Source of the DNA: AC-50 sp035640455
GTDB taxonomy: Bacteria > Actinomycetota > Thermoleophilia > Gaiellales > Gaiellaceae
Direction: 5' to 3'
Assembly: GCA_035640455.1 (NCBI GenBank)
Contig: DASQWB010000065.1
Span: forward strand, 1 to 37,313
Length of the DNA stretch: 37,313 nt
Position numbers and translations under genes: made by a program. How positions within the stretch are numbered: position 1 is the stretch's first letter; the number at the start of each line of letters is the position of its first letter. Below the pieces are notes generated by a model. That model was not told where the DNA came from. It searched no databases and was given only the letters and a program-made list of their open reading frames with translations. Below are positions 8,989 to 16,012 of the stretch, one piece after another.

Positions 8989-9756
8989 GTGCCGGAGGGA
9001 GATTCGCTCCATCGCGCGGCGAGACGGCTGCGCGTCCTCGTCGGCGAGCGCCTCGAGGTCGAGGCTCCGCATCCGCGGGGGCAGCTGACCGGCGTCGCGG
9101 AGCAGCTCGACGGACGGCGCCTCGAGAGCGTCGAGGCGGTCGGGAAGAACCTCCTCCTCCGCTTCGAAGGCGGCCTCGTCCTCCGGAGCCACCTGCGGAT
9201 GAAGGGCCGCTGGTGGGTCCGTCCGCGCGGCTCGCAGCAGCTCGGGCGGCCGTGGCTCGTCCTGCGCGGCTCCGAGCACGAGGCGATCCAAATGAACGGC
9301 CCGGTGCTCGAGCTCCAGTCCGACGTGCGGCGGCGGCTCGGCCCGGACATCCTCGCCCAGCCGCCGGAGTTCGACGGAATGCTCGGGAATCTCCGCGCAG
9401 CGCCGCAGGGCCTGCCGCTCGGCGAGGCGCTGCAGCGCCAGCGGCTCGTCGCCGGCGTCGGGAACATGTGGATGAGCGAGGCGCTCTGGGAGGCGCGCCT
9501 CTCGCCGTGGCTCCGCCTCGGCGACGCGACGGACGAGGATCTCTCGCGGGCGCTCGAGGCCGCGCACCGGCTGATGTCGGACTCGGTCGCCGGCGTGCGG
9601 GGACGCCGGCGCGTGTACCGCCGTCCGGGCCGGCCGTGTCCCCGCTGCGGCGCTCTGGTCAGCTCGCGCGGCCAGGGCGACGCGAACCGCACCGCCTACT
9701 GGTGCCCCGGCTGTCAGGGCTCACCGCGCGGAGGAGACGGCTCTTCGGCACCGTAG
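8989..9756 (+). CDS. nei: Fpg/Nei-family DNA glycosylase (endonuclease VIII type)
   Basis: 255 aa. The GTG start at 8989 is fixed by the family N-terminus (start, then PEGDSL): after removal of the initiator, Pro is the catalytic Schiff-base residue and Glu assists. The conserved Lys is in VGKNLLLRF, the helix-two-turn-helix contains VAGVGNMWMSEALW (classically GVGN.Y.SE), and the C-terminus has a four-Cys zinc finger (RPCPRCG ... YWCPGCQG). The enzyme removes oxidised bases and cuts the backbone by beta/delta elimination in base-excision repair. PEGD rather than PEGP resembles actinobacterial Nei2-type enzymes. The stop TAG shares its G with the next GTG (TAGTG), so the two genes are translationally coupled. 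Confidence 0.93.
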   Translation: MPEGDSLHRAARRLRVLVGERLEVEAPHPRGQLTGVAEQLDGRRLESVEAVGKNLLLRFEGGLVLRSHLRMKGRWWVRPRGSQQLGRPWLVLRGSEHEAIQMNGPVLELQSDVRRRLGPDILAQPPEFDGMLGNLRAAPQGLPLGEALQRQRLVAGVGNMWMSEALWEARLSPWLRLGDATDEDLSRALEAAHRLMSDSVAGVRGRRRVYRRPGRPCPRCGALVSSRGQGDANRTAYWCPGCQGSPRGGDGSSAP

Positions 9757-11036
9757 TGGCGCGCGTGACGCTGCGCGCGCCTCGCCTCTACGACGCCCTC
9801 CGCCGCTTCTGCCTCGGCGCCTTTCGCCGACTCGGGCAGGAGGTGGAGACAGGTGCCGAGGTCCCCTTCGCGTTCGAGGAGCACGGCGGCCGCGGCAGGC
9901 CGTCCTTCTACGAGTACCGACCGCTCGTGCGCGCGTTCGTCGAGGCACGCGCGTCGCGGCTCGCGGGCGGGGAGGACGCGGCGATCGCGGTCGAGGAGCT
10001 CGCGCGTGAGCCGGCGGCGGCGATCTTCGCGCGCGCGCACGCGGGAGCCAGATCGGGCGGAGCGAGGGAGGGTGAGGCGCTCTACCGCAGCGTCGTCGTG
10101 CCGCTCCTCGTCGCGACGGCCGAGGCGTGCGGCGGCTTCGACTGGGACGACGCTGCATTCGACCGTGCGTATGCCGATCTGGAGGCCTCGCTCTTCCGCT
10201 CGGGGCACGCGTACGCGGCCGTCGCGCCGCTCGTCGGCTTGTCCGTCGGCGCCGCGCTCGAGCTGGGCGGCGGTCTTCGCGTCCGCGCGGCTGCGACGGG
10301 CGAGGTCGCAGCGCTCTGGCCCGAGGCGACGGGTCTCCTGCCGCCAGGCTTCGGGCGGGAGCAGGATCGCTTCTGCGTCCTCGAGCTCGAGCGCGACTTG
10401 CGGCGCGGGACAGCCGAGGCGCCGGACGCGCCCGGCGAGATCGCCGACGCCGTGACGGCGCTGCGGCTCGCGACCTCCGCCCCGGTCGCCGCCGGCCCCG
10501 TCCTCTTCGAGCGGCTCGACTGGCGGCCCTATGGCGTGCGGCCGGTGCTTCCGATCGCGGCGACCCAGCCGCCCGGCGAGCCGACGCGCTTGGACGCCGT
10601 CCGCGCCGGCCGTGTCCGCGCGCTGCTCGAGCGTCTCGTCTCCGTCGACGGCGATCCCGATCTCGGCGAGGCCCTCGACCGCTGGGAGCTCTCGCTCTTC
10701 CAGAGCGAGCCCTTCCGCTCCGAGCAGCTTCGGGAGTCGCTCTCGGCGTTGCTCGGTGGGGGAGACGGGCTCGCGACCGCGGCGCTCCGTGCGGCGATGC
10801 TCCTCGGCGAGTCGGGGCACGAGCGGTCGGCGTTCCTGGCCGAGCTGCGTGCACTGGCGTCGGGCGAGCCGGCGGGAGCGGCGGCCGCCGACGCGGTCCG
10901 GCGCGCGCTCGTCGACGCGGTGCAGCACGGAGATCGAGCCGCGCTCGTCGCAGAGCTGGACGAGGCGCTCCTCGGGCTGCGCCCGCGGCCGGGGCGCCTC
11001 GGGCGCTCGGCCCTCGCGGTGCCCGCCGCCGGCTGA
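9756..11036 (+). CDS. Hypothetical protein (426 aa)
   Basis: The GTG at 9756 overlaps the nei stop by one base; a second in-frame GTG follows at 9765. The protein is mostly helical in appearance, Ala/Glu/Arg/Leu-rich, with no signal peptide or membrane segment, so it is probably cytoplasmic. A recognisable stretch is SFYEYRPLVRAFVEAR near the N-terminus; the C-terminal third is low in motifs. No family was recognised. Coupling to a DNA glycosylase hints at repair or simply shared transcription. Codon third positions are strongly GC-rich in this frame only, which supports it being real. Confidence 0.75.
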   Translation: MARVTLRAPRLYDALRRFCLGAFRRLGQEVETGAEVPFAFEEHGGRGRPSFYEYRPLVRAFVEARASRLAGGEDAAIAVEELAREPAAAIFARAHAGARSGGAREGEALYRSVVVPLLVATAEACGGFDWDDAAFDRAYADLEASLFRSGHAYAAVAPLVGLSVGAALELGGGLRVRAAATGEVAALWPEATGLLPPGFGREQDRFCVLELERDLRRGTAEAPDAPGEIADAVTALRLATSAPVAAGPVLFERLDWRPYGVRPVLPIAATQPPGEPTRLDAVRAGRVRALLERLVSVDGDPDLGEALDRWELSLFQSEPFRSEQLRESLSALLGGGDGLATAALRAAMLLGESGHERSAFLAELRALASGEPAGAAAADAVRRALVDAVQHGDRAALVAELDEALLGLRPRPGRLGRSALAVPAAG

Positions 11037-11046
11037 CGGCCTTTTT
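11028..11046 (+). terminator. Weak terminator-like hairpin with T-run
   Basis: GCCG/CGGC pair around GCTGA, then CTTTTT, across the stop of the 426-aa gene. The stem is only 4 bp, so it is weak. Confidence 0.25.
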
Positions 11047-11092
11047 CGCGCTTTCGTCGCGGAGGCGGCACAGACGGAGCGCGTCTCATCGG

Positions 11093-11098
11093 TACCGT
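11093..11098 (+). promoter_or_regulatory. -10 hexamer TACCGT
   Basis: Ends 7 nt before GTG 11106, again the leaderless arrangement. Confidence 0.35.
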
Positions 11099-11105
11099 CG
11101 ATCGC

Positions 11106-11342
11106 GTGGACGAGGCGCGAAACGTTCTGGCGAGGCTCGACCGGATCGATGAGCTGCACGCGCGCGGAGCGCCGCCGGGAGCGCTCCTTGCGGAGGTGCG
11201 GGTGCTCTTGGCCGAGGCCGAGGAATGGCTCGAGGCGGAGGCTTGGCTCGAGGTCGAGCCGGCCGGAGCGCGACGAGCGGAGACGGCGGTGGCACGCTCG
11301 CGGGCCGCACTCGCGAGGCGGCGGGAGGTGGCGATGATGTAG
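11106..11342 (+). CDS. Small helical/coiled-coil protein (78 aa)
   Basis: GTG start at 11106. The sequence is nearly all Ala, Glu, Arg and Leu with heptad-like spacing (ALLAEVRVLLAEAEEWLEAE), suggesting a soluble coiled-coil or helical hairpin. No family is recognised. It ends 4 nt before azlC. A low-complexity frame in GC-rich DNA can be spurious, but the upstream TACCGT hexamer and the exact fit before azlC favour a gene. Confidence 0.55.
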   Translation: MDEARNVLARLDRIDELHARGAPPGALLAEVRVLLAEAEEWLEAEAWLEVEPAGARRAETAVARSRAALARRREVAMM

Positions 11343-11346
11343 CCGC

Positions 11347-12000
11347 ATGACGACACGACTACGCCACGGAGCCAGGCGTGCCGCTCCCATCGGCGTCGCG
11401 GTACTCGCCTTCGGCGTCTCCTTCGGGCTGCTGGCGCGGACCGCGGGCATGGGCCGCATGGCGCCGATCGTGATGTCGGCGACGACCTTCGCCGGATCGG
11501 CGCAGTTCGCGGTCGCCTCGATCCTGAATGCGGGTGGCACGGTCGCCGCCGCCGTTCTCGCGGCGGTGCTCCTGAACGTCCGCTACGCGCCGATCAGCAT
11601 CTCGGTCGCGGACCTGTTCGCCGGGCGCGCGCCGAGGCGGCTTGTCCAGTCCCAGCTGATCGTGGACGAGTCCTGGGCGATCGCCGCCCGCGGTGGGGGT
11701 CGCTTCGAGCGCGACGTCCTGCTCGGAGCCGGTCTGCTCCTCTACCCCTGCTGGGTCGGCGGGACCGCGCTCGGCGTGCTCGGTGGCGGCTTCCTCGGCG
11801 ATCCGGAGCGACTCGGCCTCGACGCGGCGTTCCCCGCGCTCTTCCTGGCGCTGCTCGTCCCGCAGCTCGTGGGCCGCCGCGCGGTCGCAGCGGCGCTCGC
11901 GGCGTCCGCGCTCGCGCTTGCGCTCGTTCCCGTCACGCCTGCCGGGATCCCGATCGTCGCGGCGAGCGCCGCCTGCCTGCTCGGCTGGCGCCGCCGGTGA
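11347..12000 (+). CDS. azlC: AzlC-family branched-chain amino acid exporter, large subunit
   Basis: 217 aa polytopic inner-membrane protein. The AzlC hallmark is near the N-terminus: PIGVAVLAFGVSFGLLAR, then the MSATTFAGSAQFAVASIL block (S..F.G..Q). RYAPISISVADLF and later hydrophobic helices complete the usual topology and length. With AzlD it exports branched-chain amino acids and analogues such as azaleucine. Its last four bases (GTGA) contain the azlD start, so the two subunits are translationally coupled and presumably made in equal amounts. Confidence 0.92.
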   Translation: MTTRLRHGARRAAPIGVAVLAFGVSFGLLARTAGMGRMAPIVMSATTFAGSAQFAVASILNAGGTVAAAVLAAVLLNVRYAPISISVADLFAGRAPRRLVQSQLIVDESWAIAARGGGRFERDVLLGAGLLLYPCWVGGTALGVLGGGFLGDPERLGLDAAFPALFLALLVPQLVGRRAVAAALAASALALALVPVTPAGIPIVAASAACLLGWRRR

Positions 12001-12302
12001 GCCGCGTCTGGCTGGCGGTCGTCCTCGTGGGCGCCGCAACTGTGGCACTGAAGGCCGCCGGGCCGGTGCTGCTCGGCGGCCGGGGACTCCCGACCCGTGT
12101 TCGGTCCGTCGTCGGGCTGCTCGCCCCTGCGCTCCTGGCGGCGCTCGTCGTCACGCAGACGTTCGGGACTGGTCGCCACGTCGCCGTGGACGCGCGCTTA
12201 GCGGGCGTCGCCGCGGCCGCCGTCGCCCTTCGCCTTCGTGCGCCGATCCTGGTGGCCGTCGTGCTCGCGGCCGCAGTGACCGCCGCGCTTCGGGCTCTAT
12301 AG
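11997..12302 (+). CDS. azlD: AzlD-family transporter small subunit
   Basis: 101 aa with about four hydrophobic helices (WLAVVLVGAATVALKAAGPV; VVGLLAPALLAALVVTQTF; LAGVAAAAVALRLRAPILVA), matching the usual size and topology of AzlD, partner of AzlC. The GTG start at 11997 overlaps the azlC stop. The last codons overlap the promoter hexamer of the next gene. Confidence 0.9.
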   Translation: MSRVWLAVVLVGAATVALKAAGPVLLGGRGLPTRVRSVVGLLAPALLAALVVTQTFGTGRHVAVDARLAGVAAAAVALRLRAPILVAVVLAAAVTAALRAL

Positions 12303-12303
12303 T
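12298..12303 (+). promoter_or_regulatory. -10 hexamer TATAGT for the bicupin gene
   Basis: TATAGT, the best -10 match in the window, covers the azlD stop codon and ends 7 nt before GTG 12311. GTGACC about 16 nt upstream could be the -35 box. A leaderless transcript is predicted. Confidence 0.5.
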
Positions 12304-12310
12304 CGCCGCC

Positions 12311-13267
12311 GTGACGATTGCGCATTGGGACGACGCTCCCCGCGAGCTCTACGAGGCGGGGCCGCTTGCCGGGCACTGGACCGATCTCGGCAGTGCCGCG
12401 GGCTCGGTGACCGTCGGTGTCAACCGCGTCGAGATCCTTCCGGGCAAGCGGTCGACCCCGGTCCACAGCGAGGGGGAGGAGGAGGAGATCTTCTACGTCC
12501 TCGGCGGCTCCGGGCTGTCGTGGCAGGAGGGCGAGACGTACGAGGTTGGCCCCGGCGACTGTCTCGTCCATCTCGCGAGTCAGCAGACCCACACGCTCGT
12601 CGCCGGCGAGGAAGGGCTGGAGGTGCTGGCCTTCGGCATGCGTGCCTACGCGGAGATGGGATATCTCCCTCGGGCCGGCGTCATGCGGCACGGGCGCGCG
12701 ACAATCGACCTCTCGCCGGACGATCGCCATCCATGGGAGCGAGAGGCGGCTGCAGGCGAGCTCGAGCTGCCGCCGCCGAGCCCGCGTCCGCCGCGGATCG
12801 TGAACTTTGCAGATGTCCCGGTGAAGGAGCGCGATGGCGCCACGGTCGCCTGCAGGCGCCGCGACCTCGGGCGCGCGGCGGGCTCCGAGCGAACAGGACT
12901 GAAGCACCTGACGGTGCCGGCCGGAAAGCTCAATGTCCCGCCGCACTGCCATTCCGCCGAGGAGGAGCTCTTCGTCGTCCTCGACGGAGGAGGAACCCTC
13001 GAGCTCACGCCTTCGCCGGATGCGTCGTCCGACGGCATCGAGCCGTCGGCGTACGAGGTACGACGCGGCTCCGTCGTCGCCCGGCCCGCGGGGACCGGCA
13101 TCGCCCATGCCTTCCGCGCCGGCCCCGGCGGCCTGACGCTGCTCGCCTACGGCACGCGCGAGCCGAACGACATCTGCTACTACCCGCGCTCGCGGAAGGT
13201 CTTCTGGCGCGGCGTCGGTTTCATCGGCCGCATCGACCACATCGACTACTGGGTGGACGAGGACTAA
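12311..13267 (+). CDS. Bicupin protein
   Basis: 318 aa from GTG 12311, with two cupin beta-barrels. Cupin 1 (residues ~35-115) has PVHSEGEEEEIFYVLGGSG and GPGDCLVHLASQQTHT. Cupin 2 (~200-300) has PPHCHSAEEELFVVLDGGG and ARPAGTGIAHAF. The His/Glu/His metal ligands of both motifs are largely present: in cupin 1 the first motif reads H-S-E-G-E-E-E-E and supplies one His only, while cupin 2 has H-C-H. A cytosolic metal-dependent enzyme or sugar/acid-binding protein is inferred; the substrate is unknown. Cupin 2 ends in a conserved-looking YYPRSRKVFWRGVG tail. Confidence 0.85.
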   Translation: MTIAHWDDAPRELYEAGPLAGHWTDLGSAAGSVTVGVNRVEILPGKRSTPVHSEGEEEEIFYVLGGSGLSWQEGETYEVGPGDCLVHLASQQTHTLVAGEEGLEVLAFGMRAYAEMGYLPRAGVMRHGRATIDLSPDDRHPWEREAAAGELELPPPSPRPPRIVNFADVPVKERDGATVACRRRDLGRAAGSERTGLKHLTVPAGKLNVPPHCHSAEEELFVVLDGGGTLELTPSPDASSDGIEPSAYEVRRGSVVARPAGTGIAHAFRAGPGGLTLLAYGTREPNDICYYPRSRKVFWRGVGFIGRIDHIDYWVDED

Positions 13268-13526
13268 CAGTCCGACTGGGGGACGACAGGAATGTGCGTC
13301 CGGTGCCGGTAAGCCTTTCGACGGGCGCTTCTTAAGGCAGACCCCACCTCCTCCCCAAGGCGATCGTATCGCCGAAAAACGCATCCGTGGGTGACGGAAG
13401 AGCGCCAATCCGTCACGGCGCGATCCCCGCCGCGAACTGCAGCGCAAAACCGCCGTACAAGCGCCGCGCCAGCGCGCCCAGCGCCGCGGGAGGACTCTGA
13501 TAGCCTGACCCGAAGAGAGAGCCCCG
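13268..13526. other. Intergenic region upstream of parA with two palindromes
   Basis: No coding frame is convincing. It holds GGCGAT-cgt-ATCGCC (13359-13373) and GTGACGGA/TCCGTCAC (13391-13398 and 13409-13416, 10-nt gap), then TAGCCT (13501-13506) as a candidate -10 box 20 nt before the parA ATG. The palindromes lack T-runs and sit on the upstream side, so operator sites for parA-ftsZ are as likely as a terminator for the bicupin gene. Confidence 0.4.
13391..13416. repeat. 8-bp perfect inverted repeat upstream of parA
   Basis: GTGACGGA and its exact complement TCCGTCAC, separated by 10 nt. Possible operator or hairpin. Confidence 0.4.
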
Positions 13527-14357
13527 ATGGGGCTCGCCCGTCTTCTTCCGCGCCCGCATCTCCGGGCGCATGCCCGAGGAGCTCGTCTGCCCACCGTCAT
13601 CGCGTTCGCGAACCAGAAGGGCGGCGTGGCGAAGACGACGACGACGCTCAACCTCGCTGTGGCGTTCGCCGAGCAGGGCCTGAAGGTGCTGGCGATCGAC
13701 CTCGACCCACAGGGCAACCTCACGATGAGCCAGGGGATGAATCCCGACACGATCGAGCGCTCGATGTTCGACGTGCTTGTGCACCGGCTCCCGATCCAGG
13801 AGGTCGTGCACCACGTCGAGGTCGACCTCGCCGTCTCGTCGATCGACCTCGCGGGCGCCGAGCTCGCCCTCTCGAGCCTCATCGGCCGCGAGCGGGCGCT
13901 CGAGAAGGCGCTTCTTCCGGTCAAGGCCGAGTACGACTACATCCTCATCGACACGCCGCCGTCGCTGGGCCTCCTGACGATCAACGCCCTAGTCGCCTCG
14001 AACAGCGTCATCGTCCCCGTCCAGTGCGAGTACCTCTCGCTGCGGGGCCTCGTCCAGCTCGAGAACACGCTCACGATGATCCGCGAGAACCTCAACCCGG
14101 ACGTGGCGATCGGCGGCATCCTGCCGACGATGTACGACACGCGGACGCTGCACTCGCGCGAGGCGATCGAGATCCTGGAGGAGAACTTCGGCGACCTCGT
14201 CTTCAAGACCCGCATCCGCAAGACCGTCCGCTACGTGGAGGCGCCGGTGAAAGGCAGCTCGATCATCAAGTACGACCCGACGGGGCCGGCCGCGGAGGCG
14301 TACCGATCTCTCGCGAAGGAGGTGCTCGATGGCGCGAAAGCGCGCGAGCATGCGTGA
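13527..14357 (+). CDS. parA: ParA/Soj-family ATPase
   Basis: 276 aa from ATG 13527, with GAGAGAG about 5-10 nt upstream. After a basic 22-residue leader comes the deviant Walker A NQKGGVAKTTTTLNL, the Walker A' region VLAIDLDPQGNLT, Walker B YILIDTPPSLGLL and the C-terminal conserved VPVQCEYLSLRGL. The ParA/MinD superfamily forms nucleotide-dependent dimers that move DNA or protein cargo. No parB lies next to it; instead its last 29 nt overlap an ftsZ in another frame. This suggests a cytoskeleton- or septum-linked role rather than classic ParAB segregation; that is inference. The short basic leader could help membrane or DNA contact. Confidence 0.9.
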   Translation: MGLARLLPRPHLRAHARGARLPTVIAFANQKGGVAKTTTTLNLAVAFAEQGLKVLAIDLDPQGNLTMSQGMNPDTIERSMFDVLVHRLPIQEVVHHVEVDLAVSSIDLAGAELALSSLIGRERALEKALLPVKAEYDYILIDTPPSLGLLTINALVASNSVIVPVQCEYLSLRGLVQLENTLTMIRENLNPDVAIGGILPTMYDTRTLHSREAIEILEENFGDLVFKTRIRKTVRYVEAPVKGSSIIKYDPTGPAAEAYRSLAKEVLDGAKAREHA

Positions 14358-15615
14358 AGGCCCGCTCGCGGAGCTCTTCAAGGCCACCGAAGCCGCACAG
14401 CAGCAGGCGGCGCGGAAGGAGGAGCCGGCCGCCGCGTCGGCCGAGCCCGACGAGGCGACCGTCGAGCATGCGCCGGCGTTCGAGCCGGCCCCCGAGCCGC
14501 CGGCGCCGGAGCCGCCGGCCGAGCGCCGCCGCGAGCGCCCGATCGTCCGCTATCTCGAGCCGGTGCCCGAGCCGGCGCCGCGCCTGCACCGGGCGCCACG
14601 GGCCGACTCGGCCGCCTACCTGGCCGTCATCCGCGTCGTCGGTGTGGGCGGGGCCGGGCTGAACGCGATCGACCGCATGATCGACGCCGGCATCAACCAG
14701 GTCGAGTTCGTCGCCGTCAACACCGACATCCAGCAGCTTTCCACGAGCGACGCGGCGACGAAGATCCACATCGGCCGCGACCTCACCGGCGGGCTCGGCT
14801 CGGGTGCCGATCCGGAGGTCGGGCGCCGGGCCGCCGAGGAGGGCTACGACCAGATCAAGCACGCGCTTCGCGGCTCGGACATGGTCTTCGTCACCGCCGG
14901 CGAGGGTGGCGGCACCGGCTCCGGCGCCGCGCCGGTGATCGCGCGCATCTCGCGCGAGCTCGGCGCGCTCACGGTCGGAATCGTCACGCTTCCGTTCAAG
15001 TTCGAGGGCACGCGCCGGCGCCGCCAGGCCGAGGAGGGCGTGCAGGGGCTGCGCGACGCGTGCGACACGACGATCGTCATCCCGAACGATCGCCTGCTCG
15101 AGGTGCTCGACTCCTCGACCTCGATGCTCGAGGCGTTCCGCATCGCCGACGACGTGCTCCGCCAAGGCGTGCAGGGAATCTGCGACCTGATCACGCTCCC
15201 GGGCCTGATCAACCTCGACTTCGCGGACGTCCGCACGATCATGAAGGACGCCGGCTCGGCGCTGATGGGGATCGGCTTCTCGTCGAGCGACAACCGGGCG
15301 CGCGAGGCAGCCGAGCGGGCTCTTCGCTCGCCGCTCATCGACACCGAGATCGCCGGTGCACGCGGGATCCTGCTCTCGATCGCGGGCGGCGACGACCTCT
15401 CGCTCCTCGACGTGAACGACGCCGCCGAGGTGGTGCGTCAGGCCGCGACCGACGACACGAACATCATCTTCGGCGCGACGATCGACGAGCGCCTCACGGG
15501 CCAGGTGTGGGTGACCGTCGTCGCGACCGGCCTCGGCTCACCGCACCGCCGGCGCGGTCTCCTCACCGGCGGGGACGACCGCCTCGAGCCGCCGAGCTTC
15601 CTGCAAGGCACCTAG
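14329..15615 (+). CDS. ftsZ: FtsZ-family tubulin-like GTPase with N-terminal extension
   Basis: 428 aa. ATG 14329 has a strong ribosome site (GGAGGTG) and overlaps parA by 29 nt. Residues 1-20 contain MREGPLAELFKATE; residues ~20-95 are Pro/Glu/Ala-rich and look disordered. The GTPase core starts near residue 97: VVGVGGAGLNAIDRM, then the tubulin signature GGGTGSG (~193-199; most FtsZ have GGGTGTG), VIPNDRLLEV, and T7 loop NLDFADVRTIMKDAGSALMG (~294). The core is complete, so polymerisation and GTPase activity are expected. After the core only about 30 residues remain, ending LEPPSFLQGT, which resembles the FtsZ C-terminal peptide without the usual long linker. It is not in a division-gene cluster here, so it may be a second FtsZ. 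Confidence 0.9.
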   Translation: MARKRASMREGPLAELFKATEAAQQQAARKEEPAAASAEPDEATVEHAPAFEPAPEPPAPEPPAERRRERPIVRYLEPVPEPAPRLHRAPRADSAAYLAVIRVVGVGGAGLNAIDRMIDAGINQVEFVAVNTDIQQLSTSDAATKIHIGRDLTGGLGSGADPEVGRRAAEEGYDQIKHALRGSDMVFVTAGEGGGTGSGAAPVIARISRELGALTVGIVTLPFKFEGTRRRRQAEEGVQGLRDACDTTIVIPNDRLLEVLDSSTSMLEAFRIADDVLRQGVQGICDLITLPGLINLDFADVRTIMKDAGSALMGIGFSSSDNRAREAAERALRSPLIDTEIAGARGILLSIAGGDDLSLLDVNDAAEVVRQAATDDTNIIFGATIDERLTGQVWVTVVATGLGSPHRRRGLLTGGDDRLEPPSFLQGT

Positions 15616-15675
15616 CGCCGAGGGCGAGCAGGCGCTTGCGAAGGGCCTGCGGCCGTCTCACCGGCGTCATTCGGC

Positions 15676-15681
15676 TAGCCT
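15676..15681 (+). promoter_or_regulatory. -10 hexamer TAGCCT
   Basis: Ends 7 nt before ATG 15689; leaderless arrangement. Confidence 0.4.
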
Positions 15682-15688
15682 CGCCCCG

Positions 15689-15910
15689 ATGGACATCCGC
15701 CACCTCGCCTCCGCGCACCCGGAATGGCGAGCGGTCTTCGACGACGAGTCGCTCGTCCGGGTCGCGGCGTGGGCGGTTCTCGCCGAGGGAGACGACCAGC
15801 AGGTCGTGGGGATCATCGTCGACCCGAACGACCCGAGCCGCCTGATTCCCGCACCCGAGGCCGTGACTCCGGAGGGGTCGGTCTTCGACCGCTACGCGCG
15901 CCGACCCTGA
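15689..15910 (+). CDS. Small hypothetical protein (73 aa)
   Basis: ATG 15689. Acidic, balanced composition (AAWAVLAEGDDQQVVGIIVD, then PNDPSRLIPAPEAV), consistent with a small folded cytosolic protein of beta/alpha type. No family is recognised. It has its own TAGCCT hexamer, no Shine-Dalgarno, and lies 73 nt after ftsZ. Confidence 0.65.
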   Translation: MDIRHLASAHPEWRAVFDDESLVRVAAWAVLAEGDDQQVVGIIVDPNDPSRLIPAPEAVTPEGSVFDRYARRP

Positions 15911-15981
15911 GGACACCTTCCATCGGGTCGACTGGTCGTTTCAGACGGACGCATGGGCAGAGCCCGCGCGTCCTGAAGGTC

Positions 15982-16001
15982 GGCGCCGCCACGTCGGCGC
16001 C
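15982..16001. terminator. GC-rich hairpin between convergent genes
   Basis: GGCGCCG-ccacgt-CGGCGCC, a perfect 7-bp stem, sits between the convergent 73-aa gene and the membrane-protein gene. There is no T-run, so a bidirectional terminator is only a suggestion. Confidence 0.35.
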
Positions 16002-16012
16002 TGAGGCCGGCC

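Noticed and set aside
13359..13373. GGCGAT-cgt-ATCGCC as a terminator of the bicupin gene
   Set aside because: 6-bp stem with a 3-nt loop and no T-run; kept only as a possible operator in the parA upstream region.
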